The notes: a model not told the origin generated them from the sequence alone. 64,000 nucleotides of DNA from Notamacropus eugenii (GCF_028372415.1 NC_092874.1:333144651-333208650); one strand, 5' to 3'. Shown: positions 44,875-57,034, counted from the stretch's first letter. Translations and numbers: made by a program.

Positions 44875-45612
44875 TGACATGTTAGGACCTTGAGAAACAC
44901 AGATCCTCTACAAATATCTCAGAAAGCTCTAAAATTATACCAGAAGGAACATTCATAAGAAAAATAAAGAAAAAGCTCCTCCATACAGCTCAGGACTCCA
45001 CAAGAAAATTGCTAGAAAATCTATGGCAGTTCTGAGCAGAGATGAACCAGAGTGGGTAGAAGGCATAATATGTAAGCAGCTTGAATCTACAACAAGAGAC
45101 AGAGCTAGAGCAGAACCCAGCTCAGGGCCCATTTATCCCTGCTCAGACCACAACAGGAAGCAGGGATGTACCAGTGCCTTGGAAGCACAGGGGCAGCAGT
45201 ATGATCAGCAGGAGACACTGATAGACCAGCACCCGGAAAGCAAAACTATCTGAGGTCTTGTAGGAACTTGCTTCTAGCACAACTGACAACAACTAGTTGA
45301 TACTTGTCAGGGTCACAGCAAGAGATACAGCCTTTTCTGAGCTCAAGACGAAGCAAGGAGAAAGAGACTGAGAAGGGGCTGAGGCAAACCCAGGTTGATC
45401 GACTAGGAGACTAAGTTTAAACGGAGGAATTCCTGAAGTGAGTGGGGTCTAGTCTTATCCACCACTTCCGGGAGCAAGCTAGACATGCCTACCCCATCCA
45501 AGAAAACAGGAGGAAGAAGAGTCTGACCCAAGCACAAAGTCCCAATCCAGAAACTCAAGCCAAAATTATGAGTAAATATAAGAAAATGCCAAACAATAAA
45601 AAAAATGGTGGT
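44875..45612 (+). mobile_element. L1 5' UTR and ORF1 start in opposite orientation
   Basis: Begins ctgagatggtgacatg, resembling an L1 start. It runs through a 5' UTR with gagacagagctagagcagaa and ggagcaagctagacatgcct, and reaches an ORF1-like start at 45,569 reading MSKYKKMPNNKKNGG. It then switches abruptly to minus-strand L1 ORF1 at about 45,615. L1 fragments normally keep the 3' end, so a 5'-only piece in inverse orientation implies inversion or recombination. Confidence 0.55.
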
Positions 45613-46222
45613 TATTTTTCAATCTGATTATGGTTTTCAGGAATTCTAAGTTATCTCTCTTTGAGATTTTTTTCAATATCAAGGATTTTTTTATATTAGA
45701 TACTTCATATTTTCTTCTATTTTTTCAGTCTCCGGTTTTGTTCTAATATATCTTGTTGTCTCAGGAAATCATTGAGATCTGTTTGAGCCATTCTATTTTA
45801 GGAGTCTGTTAGGTTAGATTTTCTCCTTTTTATACTAAACTATTTCCCTTTTGATTTCCCCCCCCCCTTTGATTTTTAATTTCATTTTTTAAAATTTCTC
45901 CAGCTAAGCTTGCAGTGTTTATAGTCAAGTGGTTTTTATTTTTTTCACTTTAAAAAAATAAGACTCTGCTCTTAGTGGTTGTAAGTTTACTCTCTTCTGG
46001 GTTGACCAGTTAGGCTTCTCTCAACCCATAGTATTTCTTCATTGCATTTGGCAATTTTTTCTGTTTCCTTATATATTCAGCCTCAGTTCTTGGTTTGAGA
46101 TTTCATGCTCAGGCCAGTCCATTCTGGTCCTCTTGGATGGGTTGAATGGGACTTATTTAATTGCTCTAGCTGATACAGATAGGGTGATAGGTATTAGATC
46201 CTACGTTTTGCCTTAACCCTGG

Positions 46223-46738
46223 TGTGTGGGATGGCTCAGATCCCTACTTAAAATTAATTACTCAAAGGCCTCTCAAAGTGATGACAGAAAGATTTATTTA
46301 CTAGATTCTTGAGAATTGGGCAATTCCTGTACCAGTTCACCTGGAGCAGGAAAAAGCTGAAGACAAACAAAAGTCAATGATTTATATAGACCCTAACGCA
46401 AGTCCCTCCCCACCCCCGACCATTATTCTCATTAGCTGAGAATATGATCTTACATTCTAGACGTGAAATCTAACCAATCCCTGTTGAAATGAAGACATTG
46501 AAGAATTATGTAAGTTTTATCCAATCATTGAGACCCTAATGTACTACACAGTTTTATATCCTTATATGGAATTATTCCACTCTAAAAATATTGTAACCTT
46601 GAGCCTCTCAGTCTTACCTCACCCGTTGGAGAAGAATTACAATCTGAGAAGTCTTCACTAAACCTATTCCACTCACTGGCTTCTGTCCCAGTCTCCTAGT
46701 GGTCCAATGTGGGTTTTGGCCTTGGCTAGAATCTGTCA
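46223..46738 (-). mobile_element. LTR-like segment in L1 5' UTR
   Basis: Plus-strand ends are TG (tgtgtgggatggctcagatc) and CA (gctagaatctgtca). On the minus strand a tatataaa box (plus 46,381-46,389) is followed about 85 bases later by aataaat (46,293-46,299), then ctttctgtcatcactttgag, an R/U5-like end. There are no flanking viral genes. No clear short target duplication was found, so the limits are approximate. Confidence 0.5.
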
Positions 46739-47539
46739 TTATCTTCTTGAATGATCTATCCCTTTGATACTGACAGGCCCCAGTAGTTTGCTGAAAATAA
46801 CATTGGCCACAGGTCTCTAGTGATGACCCTGGACTCTGGTGCCCAAATACTGAGCTGACGCTATTTCCTGTTGTTCTTACTGCTCTTAAGAGCTCACAAC
46901 CATCCCCCAGTTCCTTGTATAGTAATTCATGGTGTCTGCCTCTGCTTCTATTCTGATAGGGTTAGGCTCTGACTTGAGAATCCTGTTAAAAACCTTATAA
47001 CCCTTGGTACCCTTCCTTAGTTTATGAAGGAGTAACATGCTTCTCTGAATTTCCATGCTGCCATATTAACTAGAAATTTATTCTTTACCATTTCCTGTCT
47101 AGTTTTAATCCCACTGTAGCATGCTAGAGTGATTTCTAGAGTAAAGTTATATATACTAGCATAGTTTTATTTTTTTGTTTTTTTTTTCTAGCAATAGTTT
47201 ATTGTTAGATAGGAAAGACCTAGCAATAAAACCAACACTCATTTTGGGAGGTGGATTAAATAAACTGAAATATACATTTATTAGTTAATGAAAATGGCAA
47301 ATAAAAGGAATGAGAAGAAAGAGAAAATAATAATGAATTGTTGGAGAGTGAAGAAAGCAGAACCACAAAAAAAAAGAGAAATAAGTAGAAAATAAAAACA
47401 AAAGACATTAATGCAACTGGTTTAAAAACATATCAACCTTTTCATAATACTATAAACTCAAGATAAGTCAATTGTGGGGTACAACAGCTGAAAAACCTAA
47501 GAAAGTCTTTGGTTTCATTAAAAATCTGAGTATTCAAGA

Positions 47540-48060
47540 TAATGGGTCTGGCAGAACCATTTAATCCTTTTGTTCAGAACATACTTGAAAAACTTTTAGA
47601 GAAGTTCTAGATAAGCTGACGAGTGACCAGAACAGTAAGAAGTCTTCAGTTTATGCCATATGAGTATTGGCTGAAGACTCTATGGATATTTTATTGAGAA
47701 AAGGGAAAGAGTTGGGGGTGGGGCATGACAACTATCAATAAGCTTTTAAAGGGCTATTATGTGAAAAAGGAAAATAATTAATACCATTTCAGCCTTGCCC
47801 CAGAGGGCAGAAACAGAAGCAAACAGTAGAAATTTCAAGTTCAATTTAGGCTTGATCTAAAATCTGGGGAGTGGGAAATCTTTATTAACAATTAGATTTT
47901 GCAAAGCAGAAAGAACTGCCATAGAACACGTTGTATCACTACATGTTTTAAAGAAAGTCAAGGGACTTTTTATTGGGGATATCATAGATGGTGTGGTTTG
48001 TGGTCTGTGGGGCCCAAGTCCCTCCCAACACTAACATTCTGTGTTTCTGTACCTTGACTC
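47540..48060 (+). mobile_element. CR1/L3 3' end
   Basis: Forward blocks follow the CR1/L3 3' order: gtattggctgaagactctat, gggctattatgtgaaaaagg, agccttgccccagagggcag, aaatttcaagttcaatttag, ttattaacaattagattttg, then gcccaagtccctcccaacac and cattctgtgtttctgtacct, the usual CR1-like end. This corresponds to the last codons of the polymerase ORF plus 3' UTR. From 47,085 to 47,540 and from 48,060 to 48,860 nothing is recognised. Confidence 0.75.
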
Positions 48061-48864
48061 CAAGTTCACTCAGTGACTTTCTACTATGCCATTCTGATCT
48101 CTTGTAAATGCAAATAGGTTATTTGAGAGAGTAAACTTTTACCATCCAGTGACCCATCAGCAGGTTTTTGTAGATCATATTACCTAAGGCCAGAACAAGG
48201 TCTGAGACAGTGTGACATAGGTCAAGTCATATTTGATGACAGAAAAAAGAGGAAGAGCTACTCTAGGGTGGACTAGGCTAAGCAAGTCAGAATCTAGGGA
48301 ATGTGGTGAATGAAAACCTTGAAGAGTACTACATTGGAAAAGTCAAGAAACTCATGCAACAGTTTTTACTTTACCTGGTCATATGGATAAGAGGGTGAGG
48401 GAAGAGGATTAGGGGGTATAAAGGGTGTTTAGATTAACGAGAATGGAAGGATAAGGGAGGGATCTTTGGAAGGGGGGTAGGTTAAGTAAAAGAAAGACAA
48501 GGTAGCAGGTAGAAGTAAAGTAGAGGAGTCAGGAGGGATAGGAAATAAGAGATACACATAAACATAAAATAAAGATCAGGAGTAGAATTTATTAGGAAAA
48601 AATAATGATCTCAAAGTTAAAGCTAAAATAGATATAATGAAAAGGGAAAAATAGGGGAACTACACTGTATGTCAGCCATATTAATGAATATTGTTTTAGA
48701 ATATTTAAAATAACTAGACAATATAAGGTTGGAATATTGCTATGGTATAGGAAATGATGAGTTGGTGGACTTAGAAAAATGTGAAAAGATTAGGACTTAT
48801 AAAGGAAGACATTATCCACTCTTAAAGAAATAGAGGACAAATACATAGAGTATGGTTTTACGTT

Positions 48865-49050
48865 GATGCATATGAATGTATGTGTCTATTTATGAGTATG
48901 ATTATAGATATCTAAGTATATGTATGTGTATGTAATATATATGTATATACCTTTGTGTGTATATGTATATATATGTGTGTACACACACATATATATACAT
49001 ATGTATGTATTTATACATACATACACATACACACACAAATATATCCACTT
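48865..49050. repeat. ATGT/TATG microsatellite with an inverted repeat
   Basis: Units of TATG, GTAT, GTGT and CATA alternate over about 180 bases. Within it 16-base arms (gtatatatatgtgtgt at 48,965-48,980 and its exact complement at 48,983-48,998) are separated by two bases. Open frames rich in Tyr/Ile/His across it are low complexity. Confidence 0.93.
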
Positions 49051-49487
49051 AATTGTAGCCTTCTTGTGGAATAGGGGACAGGAAAGGAGAAAAAAGAACA
49101 GAGTAGAAAGTACACAGCAAAGAAAAAGAACTTAAAAAGAAGCAAAAAAAAAGGACAGCTCTGAATGCATTGGTAGTATTTATTATATAGGCTTCTTGAA
49201 ATGGCAATTTATCATGGCATATTTTGAATCCCTTCTTACAACAGGTTCTGCACATGGCAATGCTTTTTTTTCTTTCTTATTTTGTATTTATGTTTTAATA
49301 TTTAAGTTTATAATATTTATTTTTCTTTTCTTATTGTATATTTAAGTTTAAAATAAATTAATTTTTAAAAGAGCAATCAAACGTGATCAATGAGGGGGAA
49401 AATTAGAAGGCATAAGAAGTGAACAAAGGTGTTAGAAGAGAGCTCAAAGAGGTAGGATCAAATTTCATCACAGCAGTCAAAAGAGGA

Positions 49488-50255
49488 GAGATTTTTCTTT
49501 TTTAATAGTATTTCATCTTCTTTCCCAATTACGTGTAAAGACAATTTTTAACATTAATTTTTTATTAAAGTTTGAGTCCCAAATTTTTTTCCTTCCTCCC
49601 TTCCTCCCCCCCTCCAATATGGTAAGCAATTTGACATAGGTTAAATATGAGCAATCATGTAAAATCTGTTTCCATATTAGTCATGTTGTAAAATAAGAAA
49701 CAGTTTGTAAAACAATTACAATTTGCAAATGAAAAAAACACACACACAAAAATAATAAAGTGAAAATAGTATGTCTCAATTTGCATTCAGACTCCATCAG
49801 TTCTTTCTCTGGATGTGGATAGCATCTTCCATCATGAGTCTTTTAGAATTGTTTGGATCATTGTATTGCTAAGAAGAGCTAAGTCAATCATGGCCGATCA
49901 TCGAACAATGTTGCTATTGCTGTGTGCAATGTTTTCCTGGTTATATCACCTTGCATCAGTTCATTTAAGTCTTTCTAGGATTTCCTGAAATCTGCCTGCT
50001 CATCATTTCTTATAGGACAATGGTATTCCATTACATTCATATATCACAACTTGTTTAATCATTTCCCAATTGATGGGCATCTCCTCAATTTCCAATTCTT
50101 TGTCACCACAAAAAGAGCTGCTAACAAGTATTTTTGTACATGTTGACCTGTTCCCCTTTTTAATTATTTCTTTAGGATACAAACCTAGTAGTGATATTGT
50201 TGGATCAAAGGGTGTGCACAATTTGATTGCCCTTTGGGCATAGTGGAGATTTTTC
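49488..50255 (-). mobile_element. L1 3' end with target-site duplication
   Basis: The L1 (49,498-50,245) contains the 3' UTR complement (tacgtgtaaagacaattttt, a C/T-rich tract) and ORF2 end (cttgtttaatcatttcccaa, atttctttaggatacaaacc, gatcaaagggtgtgcacaat). The 10-base repeat gagatttttc lies at 49,488-49,497 and 50,246-50,255. Confidence 0.88.
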
Positions 50256-50287
50256 AAGAAACCTTCAGGAGTGAGGAAGGCAAGAGG

Positions 50288-50540
50288 AGGGGAAAAGAAT
50301 AAGCATTTACATTGTACCTGCTAAGTATCAGGCACCGTACTAAGCACTTTATAATATTCTCTCATTTGTTCCTCACAACAAACCTGTGAGTCAGGTGTTA
50401 TTATAATCCCCACTTTACAGCTGAGGAATCTGAGACAACAAGAGGTTAAATGTCTTGCCCAGGATTACAAAGTTAGTAAATATCTGAGATTAGATTTGAT
50501 CGAATCTTCCTGATTCCAAACCCACCATTGTATCCTGAGC
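50288..50540 (-). mobile_element. MIR-type SINE, full length
   Basis: Complement order: agcatttacattgtacctgc, ccgtactaagcactttataa, cctcacaacaaacctgtgag, cactttacagctgaggaatc and cttgcccaggattacaaagt. It includes the 3' end lost in most old MIRs. From 50,540 to 51,830 nothing is recognised apart from a run of about 17 A near 50,919-50,935. Confidence 0.8.
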
Positions 50541-51834
50541 ATAGAGATCAAGAAGAATGAGATCTTTGAATCTGGCAATTGTGAGGACACTGGTGACTCT
50601 GTGGAAGCATTTTATAGACCTCAAAGTTCTATATAAATGTTGGTTATTAGAAACTAATAATAGCACCAAAGTTTCTTGGACACTATTGTTGGCATCTTGA
50701 TTTTTCCCATACAATTTTAGAGTTCCAAGGGCTCTCAAAGGTCTTCTAATCTAAACCATTTGCCCAAAAGAACTCTAATTATACCCAGTAAAGTCATCAA
50801 ACATGGGGTTAGAAGTGCAAATAAAATGCTGTGATTTATTTTGGAGGAGGGTGGATGAGAGTGGATAAAAAAACACTTGACATAAACAAACAAACTAATT
50901 AATGAATGAATAAATGACAAAAAAAAAAAAAAAAACCCAACCAAACAAAGAATACTTGGCAGTTAAGCTGCCAAGAATGGCCATGGTTTCAGCAAGTGAA
51001 AGTGAGGAAGAGGACAGATTCCAGAAAACTCATTAGTAAAAAGACTTGGAGATGAAAAAACTTGGAACTTTAACGGACTTCAATTTGGGTGGAGGACAGA
51101 GTAGTAAGGAGGAAAATTAGGGAACAGTTATTTATTTAATGATATCATAATAGCATTGGAATGTCTCAGGCAATTTCCTATCTCTCTCCCATCCTTAGTT
51201 CCCTCATTCCTCAAGGTTTCCATTCTGGAATATAGGATGCCAAATAACAATGATTGCCAGCACTCAGGTTTTCAGTAAAGGCTGACATATTCCTGAAACA
51301 GACATTTTAGGTATGCAGGGCAATTTCAGTGTCCTTGATCTTTATCTAGCTTTTCTCATCTCAAATCACTTCTACTTTGGAGCAAATACCTCAGACTCAG
51401 TGACAGACTCACATAGAAAGCAGGCACCAGAAAAAAATCCAGACAGGACAACACAATCAGATCTTATTTCACCAGCTCGTGCCAAATATTATTTAAATGT
51501 GATTTTTTTCAGACAGACACAAATTGCTTATCTGATAAACCTAGGCGATCTAACAGGAGAGTATTTATCAAGCTGGAGAAAGACATGAAAAAAGAACTTT
51601 CACAAAAGTTTATTCATAGCAAGCCTGCATTCTCCTCCTGTGAGATGTATGAAGTTACTCCAACTACTCCAAATTCTTTTTCCTAAATGACTTGGAAATC
51701 ATTGGATTTTTTAAAAAATCTAAAAGAAAATTATTAACAAGCATAAGATACACATGCAGCACAGAGTTATGTTATGAAAACAATCCTAGTCTCTTTGCAT
51801 CCAATTCATCCTTCACACAATTGCCAAATTGCTA

Positions 51835-52345
51835 TTTCTAAAGCACATGCTTGAAACTTCATTTCCTTGCACAAGAAATTTTAGTGAGTCCCTACTGCCT
51901 TTTGGATAAAATGCAAATTTCTCTGTTTGATATTTAAAGCCCTTCAGCAATCTGACTCTGGCCAGTCTTTTCAGGGTAATTGTCTGTCACTCCCTCTCAA
52001 GCATTCCATATTCTAGCCAAGCCCGTCCAGTTGCTATGCTCTGAATAGGACATTCCAGCTTCCATGTTTTTGTCTGGACAGTTCCTCCATGCCTGGAAGG
52101 AATGCTGTCCTTCTTCACCTTTATCTCTTTGAACCCCTGACTTTCTTCAAAACTCAGTTCAACTGCTACCTCTTTTTCTGATTTGTCCACGTTCTCTAAC
52201 CATTTTTTTTTAATTTTGTACATATCCTGTATTTGCTTATCATCTGTGAACATGTTGTTTTTCCACCTCACTCCACACCCCTAATGAAAGCTCGTTGAGT
52301 ACATACTTCTGGCACATAATAGATACTTAATAAATATTTGTTTAT
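51835..52345 (+). mobile_element. L2-type 3' region, old subfamily
   Basis: Blocks tgccaaattgctatttctaa, ttagtgagtccctactgcct, tatttaaagcccttcagcaa, tccatgcctggaaggaatgc, ttcttcaaaactcagttcaa and a 3' UTR ending cacataatagatacttaata. The order is that of L2 but the words differ from the 38.4 kb copy, indicating another subfamily. Confidence 0.7.
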
Positions 52346-52395
52346 TTAGAAAATGGTCTTATGAACCTATATAAGATGGCATGCCCAGTCTGCGT

Positions 52396-52430
52396 GGGGG
52401 GGGAGGGGGAGGAGGGGAGGAAGGGGGAAA
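52396..52430. repeat. G-rich purine tract
   Basis: Runs of G (eight, five, then three to five) separated by single A or GA within about 35 bases. The pattern has at least four G-triplets in close spacing and could form a quadruplex; it may also be a decayed GGA repeat. Confidence 0.85.
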
Positions 52431-52777
52431 AAATCTAAGATATATGAAAGTGATTGTAGAACACTGAAAACAAAAAATATATAAACAGATAAATAAATTT
52501 CTAATAAAGGGGGAAAAAATGACCTTAGGAAACCATCCTTGGTAGGACAGAGAAGTTATCCCTTTGAATAGATTTTCAAATCTATATAGCCTTTTGTTTT
52601 GCATTTATTGGCAAAACTGTCAAGCAGATATTTTCCCAAAGCCATTATACATGAAAGAAACTATTCAAAGGAAAGTCAGACTCTTAATAAACAGAGAGTA
52701 TTTATGTAAGGGCAGCTAGTGAATAGAGAGTTCTGGGCTTGGAATACAGGCTCCAAGAGAACTTACCTGATAAGACT

Positions 52778-53340
52778 GGACTGCTTTTATTTATTTTTAA
52801 AAATGTATTTATTTTTAGCATTCTTTAAAAAAATTTTTGAGTTCCAAATTCTCTTCTTTCCTCCACACCCTTCTCCACCTATTGAGAAGGTAAGCACTAT
52901 GATATCAATTATGCATGCTAAATATATATCCATATTAGCCATGTTGCACAAAAAAAGCAAGAAAAATAAAGATGTGAAAAAATTATACTTCAATTTGCAC
53001 TCGGAGTTCATTAATTTTCTCTCTGGAGGTGGATAGAATTGTTCAATATGAGTCCTTTGGAATTGTCTTGGATCATTGTATTGATCAAGTCTTTCGCAGT
53101 TGGTCATCAATGGTGAACAATGATCTCATGGTTCTGCTTACTTTTCTCTGCATCAGTTTGTGTCAATCTTTCCAGGTTTTTCAGATATCAGCCTGCTCGC
53201 CTGCTCATCATTTCATATAGCATTCCATCTTATACCATTCCAATAGTATTCCATCACAGTCATATACCACAATGTGTCCAGTCATTCCCCAGTTGATGGG
53301 CATCCCCTCAACTTCCAATTTTTTGGATGGACTGCTTTTA
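52778..53340 (-). mobile_element. L1 3' end with target-site duplication
   Basis: The L1 (52,790-53,328) includes tgagttccaaattctcttct, gaattgttcaatatgagtcc, ctttctctgcatcagtttgt-like sequence and ccagtcattccccagttgat. The flank ggactgctttta at 52,778-52,789 is repeated exactly at 53,329-53,340. Confidence 0.88.
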
Positions 53341-53397
53341 GACACAGTTCAGTTGACCTTCTCAGAGCTTTCCTTGATCTACTTGATGATTATATTA

Positions 53398-53655
53398 ATA
53401 ATAACAATAGCTATCTTTATATAATCCTTTAAGGTTTGCAAAGTGCTTTAAAAATATTATCTCATTTGAGGTTCATAATACCCCTGAGAGGTAGGTGCTA
53501 TTAATGATTCTAATTTTTACAGATGAGGAAACTGAGGCATAGAGATGAGGAAACCATTCTAGAGTCACCCAAATAGTGTCAGAGGTAGGATTTGAACTCA
53601 GTCTTACTGATTCAAGTCCATTCCTCTATTCACTGTGCCAATCTAGCTCCCTGCA
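53398..53655 (-). mobile_element. MIR-type SINE, full length
   Basis: Complement order: caatagctatctttatataa, gtttgcaaagtgctttaaaa, tacagatgaggaaactgagg, gtcagaggtaggatttgaac and tctattcactgtgccaatct. A 139-codon open frame starting at 53,576 begins inside this SINE and runs into unannotated sequence; its start alone argues against a real gene. Confidence 0.8.
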
Positions 53656-54885
53656 TGGAGTGACCTGGACCTCAAGGTCCTTGCTCTTTGAGGAAAGGTA
53701 CCTCAAGTTCCCCTCAACTGGCAAATCTCCTTTTCCTCAGGATGGACTGGACAACTCATACCCAATAGACAGCTTGGGGGATCATGGAGTGGCATTTTCT
53801 CAGGTGCCTTGCTTTCTAATGTTATGGAAGAGAAGCTATAATGATTATGAATGTATGTGGAAGAGGGGAAATCCCTTTGTCAACTTGGTGGCAATCCTCA
53901 GTTTTCTGGATGAAGATAAGGGACAGTCTTTACTTGGCAATCCTCCCTCCACTAAGGCCTCTAAAAGGGGTAAAGATTTAGAATCATCCTCCTGATGGGA
54001 CTCTGAAGAAAGGGAAGGGTTTTTTTAGGGGGGCCTTCAAATACAGAATGGGTGGTAGTATAGGAATAGCCTTGGTATCAGCTTAGATCCTGGGCAGGCT
54101 GCATTCAAAAGGTTTATGACCTATTAATTACTTTACAGATGACCCTGATGTGTAATGAAGAATTATTGTCTGGGTCAGAGATTTTTATCATCTTTACTGT
54201 GCCACTGAAACTCCAGGTGCTGCTCTGGCTGTCTGCCATCAGGAGGGTTACAAACTTGTTGCTGTAAACCTTCAGCAAAATTCCTGTGGGTCTAATGAAA
54301 TTGGGAGATGTTTAACAAAATAAATAAAAACACAGTGGTACATAGAGAATACGAATTTGTGGTTTTCTAAGTCAGTAGACAACCCAGCATGGACCAATTT
54401 CTATTTGAGTTTGATATCACTGCTCTAGAATGTCCTTAAGATCTTGCCACCATGGGATAGTGATAGGAACACTATCTATCAGGGTTTCTCTCTCCCCACT
54501 CTGAAACATAGGTTAGGCTAGTTTCCCCTCAAAACACAACAAAAGTGTCCTTAGACTTGATTGGCCCAGGGGGCAAGGCCTGGTCATTGAAGAACCTAAA
54601 AAAGACCCACTGAAATAGGGTGAAGGCCCTTGAGACTTGAGATGGTGCATATCACCACACTCTGTCCTGCTGACCAGACATTCTTCCTTATTGAGACAAA
54701 GAGAGTGGTGTCTACACAAACTAAATGCTAGAGTCTTCTCACAGAATATCCTTTCTATGTTACGACTAGGTAAACCTTTTGTTAACTGCTGGATGGTCTA
54801 TTGGTGCCTCAGTTTGTCCCTGTATCAAACCTGAATCAACAGGGTGCCAGCCCTAAAGGTTTCCTAATGAATTTCTTCTCTTAGC
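53655..54885. other. About 1.2 kb with no recognised element
   Basis: No repeat landmarks are visible. Open frames (53,576-53,995; 54,513-54,719; 54,637-54,834) are short and overlap on both strands, and I recognise no protein motif in them. Confidence 0.35.
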
Positions 54886-55141
54886 CCCCCTCTCCCATAT
54901 CATTGTCCAGCACAAAAACCTTTAGTAGCTCTCTCTGTTGCCTCTAGGATAAAATACGCTCTTCATCCTCTCATTTAAGTTATCCAAATCTGGCAGCAAT
55001 TTACTTTTCCAGCTTTATTTCATACTTCTTCCCCTCACTCATGCATGGTGTGTTGCAGCCTAAGTGGACCACTGGATGTCCCATCAACTCAAGATTTCAT
55101 TTCTTGCCTTCGTGCATTTGCTCAGGCCATAATCTATTCCT

Positions 55142-55376
55142 GCAATGTTATTGCACAGTCGTGTCAGACTCAATGTGACCCTGTAGACCATAGCACTCCA
55201 GTGCTGTCCATGGGATTTTCTTAGCGATGCTGGAGTGGTTTGTCATTTTCTTCTCCAGTGGATTAAGGCAAACAGGTAAAGTCACTTGCCCAGGGTCACA
55301 CAGCTGGTAAGTGTCTGAGGCTGGATTTGAACTCAGGCAGGTTCAAGGCTCTATCCACTGAACCATCTAGCTGCCT
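55142..55376 (-). mobile_element. CORE-type SINE nested in L2
   Basis: Complement order: cacagtcgtgtcagactcaa, ttcttctccagtggattaag (the atgaggaaactga segment is deleted), cccagggtcacacagctggt and ctgaaccatctagctgccta. Confidence 0.88.
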
Positions 55377-55455
55377 ATGTCTAAAATACACTTATTTTTT
55401 TCCTTATTTGTATCTCTTAAAATCAATATCTTCCTTCAACCTCAAGGATCAGCTC

Positions 55456-55665
55456 AGGTACCACTATTTTTTGTTTTTGTTTTATAATATTTTCTTTTTT
55501 TCCAATTACATGTAAAGATAACTTTTCACATTTATTAAAAAGATTTTTTTGAATTCCAACTTCTCTCTCTCCCTCTTTCCCTTACCCCTTCCCTGAGAGG
55601 CAATTTGTTCTAGGATATACATGTGCCATCAGGCAAAACATATTTCCATAGGTACCACTGTTTTT
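55456..55665 (-). mobile_element. Short L1 3' insertion with long target-site duplication
   Basis: About 180 bases of L1 3' UTR (ccaattacatgtaaagataa, a C/T-rich tract, ggcaatttgttctaggatat) lie between aggtaccactattttt (55,456-55,471) and aggtaccactgtttttg (55,650-55,666), a duplication of about 16 bases with one change. Confidence 0.88.
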
Positions 55666-56386
55666 GAGAAGCCTTCATCTGACCATTTGCCTTCCTTAGT
55701 TGTTGGAACTACACAACTTTGAATTTACTTATCTTTATTCATACTTTATCTCCCTCCAGGAAAATAAGTTCCCCCAAGGCAGGGATGATTTTACTTTTGT
55801 TTTTCTATCTCCAGCACCTAGGACAGTTTTTTTAAACTACATAGTAGATATCTAATATATCTTTGTAAAATTGAATTACATTAATGCATCCTTTATTGAC
55901 TTCAAGAAGAGGGATAGTTATGGTCTACTTAATGGCATAAACATTACATTATAGAATTGTTTTCTAAAACATTTTTCAGGACACTTTGGTTCCTCTGAGG
56001 AAGAATATATTGTGTCATATACAGTGTATCTTTAATTATTATGAAACCTAAATTCAGAAAGCCATTTGCCAGGAGAGAGAGCAAGACCAGAGGCTGGGGG
56101 AAGGAGTGGTGATTGAGTGAGTGCCAGGGAAGCATAACCAATGTTAATTGGTCCCACAGCTGGTCTGCTTTTGAAATTCTACCAATGAGCTAGGTGAAGG
56201 ATGCCTAGGAACAGGAAACCTCAAGAGACAAACCCTGCAGTTTCAAACAGGAAGAGAAGTGGGTCTAAGAGTGGCATCCGTTGGGGCTAGTATGGTGGAG
56301 GGAGAGACGGGGAGCTTATATCTGATTCTGGCTTGGAAGGAGACCTAGGTTTTAGTCTTTTGTCTCTCTAGCACTAAGGGAAGTGC

Positions 56387-56650
56387 CTTGCACATTTTGT
56401 TGTTTTTTTGTCCAGTTCTTTGTGACCCCATATGGGGTACTCTCCGCAAAAGATACTGGAGTGGCTTGCCATTCGGTTCTCTAGCTCATTTTACACATAG
56501 GGAAACCGAGGCAAACAGAATTAAGTGACTTTCCCAGGGTCACACAGCTAGCAAAATGTCTGAGGCTAGAGTTGAAAGCCAGATGAGTTTTTCTGACTCC
56601 TGACCTGGTGCTTTATCCACTGTGCCACCTCTAGCCCTCTTGTCTTGCAC
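56387..56650 (-). mobile_element. CORE-type SINE in an L2 tail
   Basis: The SINE complement (ttgtccagttctttgtgacc ... ttatccactgtgccacctct) interrupts an L2/MIR tail that reads agtgccttgcac before it and cttgcacgtagtaggtcttc after it. The repeated cttgcac (56,387-56,393 and 56,644-56,650) is the target-site duplication. From 55,870 to 56,340 nothing is recognised. Confidence 0.87.
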
Positions 56651-57034
56651 GTAGTAGGTCTTCATTCCAGAGGACAGAGAATAGTCACCTGAGAGCACAC
56701 CATAAAAATTTGGCTCATTTGACCTTGCCAAATGGTTTCTAAAACCACAATGATGGGTCTTAAGAGCGCATTCTGGAAGGGTAACTACATCAGAACCGTT
56801 GGCAAATCGAATCTATCGGTAGAAACCAGAGGAAACCAGTGGGCTGATTCAGAGACACAAATGAGTCAACTCACCAGAATGAGTAGCAAGAAGCAGTTAT
56901 ACTTGTAGCATCTACATAAAACTGAGATTGACTGAAGCACCAGGACTATTCCCTGGGATTGGTTTTGTGCCACCCCAAATATTGAATGCATTCAAGAAAC
57001 ATTCATTTTGTGACTATTATGTGCCCTCCACTGA

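Larger units (their letters stand above)
43450..47085 (-). mobile_element. Rearranged L1 with three inserted or inverted segments
   Basis: L1 (-) parts are recognisable: inter-ORF pyrimidine-rich sequence (43,640-43,895), ORF1 C-terminal region (44,383-44,870), ORF1 N-terminal region (45,615-46,075) and a 5' end near 47,085 (complement of aatatggcagcatgg). The chain is broken by a 3'UTR-like retrocopy (43,913-44,364), a plus-strand L1 5' segment (44,875-45,612) and an LTR-like segment (46,223-46,738). The ORF2 core is absent. Confidence 0.55.
54890..55860 (+). mobile_element. L2-type element split by a SINE and an L1
   Basis: Host blocks: ttgcctctaggataaaatac, ttcatttcttgccttcgtgc, catttgctcaggccataatc (to 55,140); cttcaacctcaaggatcagc (55,433); gagaagccttcatctgacca (55,666); ctccctccaggaaaataagt and atagtagatatctaatatat at the 3' end. 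The pieces join up logically when the SINE (55,142-55,376) and L1 (55,472-55,649) are removed. Confidence 0.72.

Noticed and set aside
53576..53995. 139-codon plus-strand frame
   Set aside because: It starts inside a MIR SINE, has no recognisable motif and lacks any promoter or splice context.
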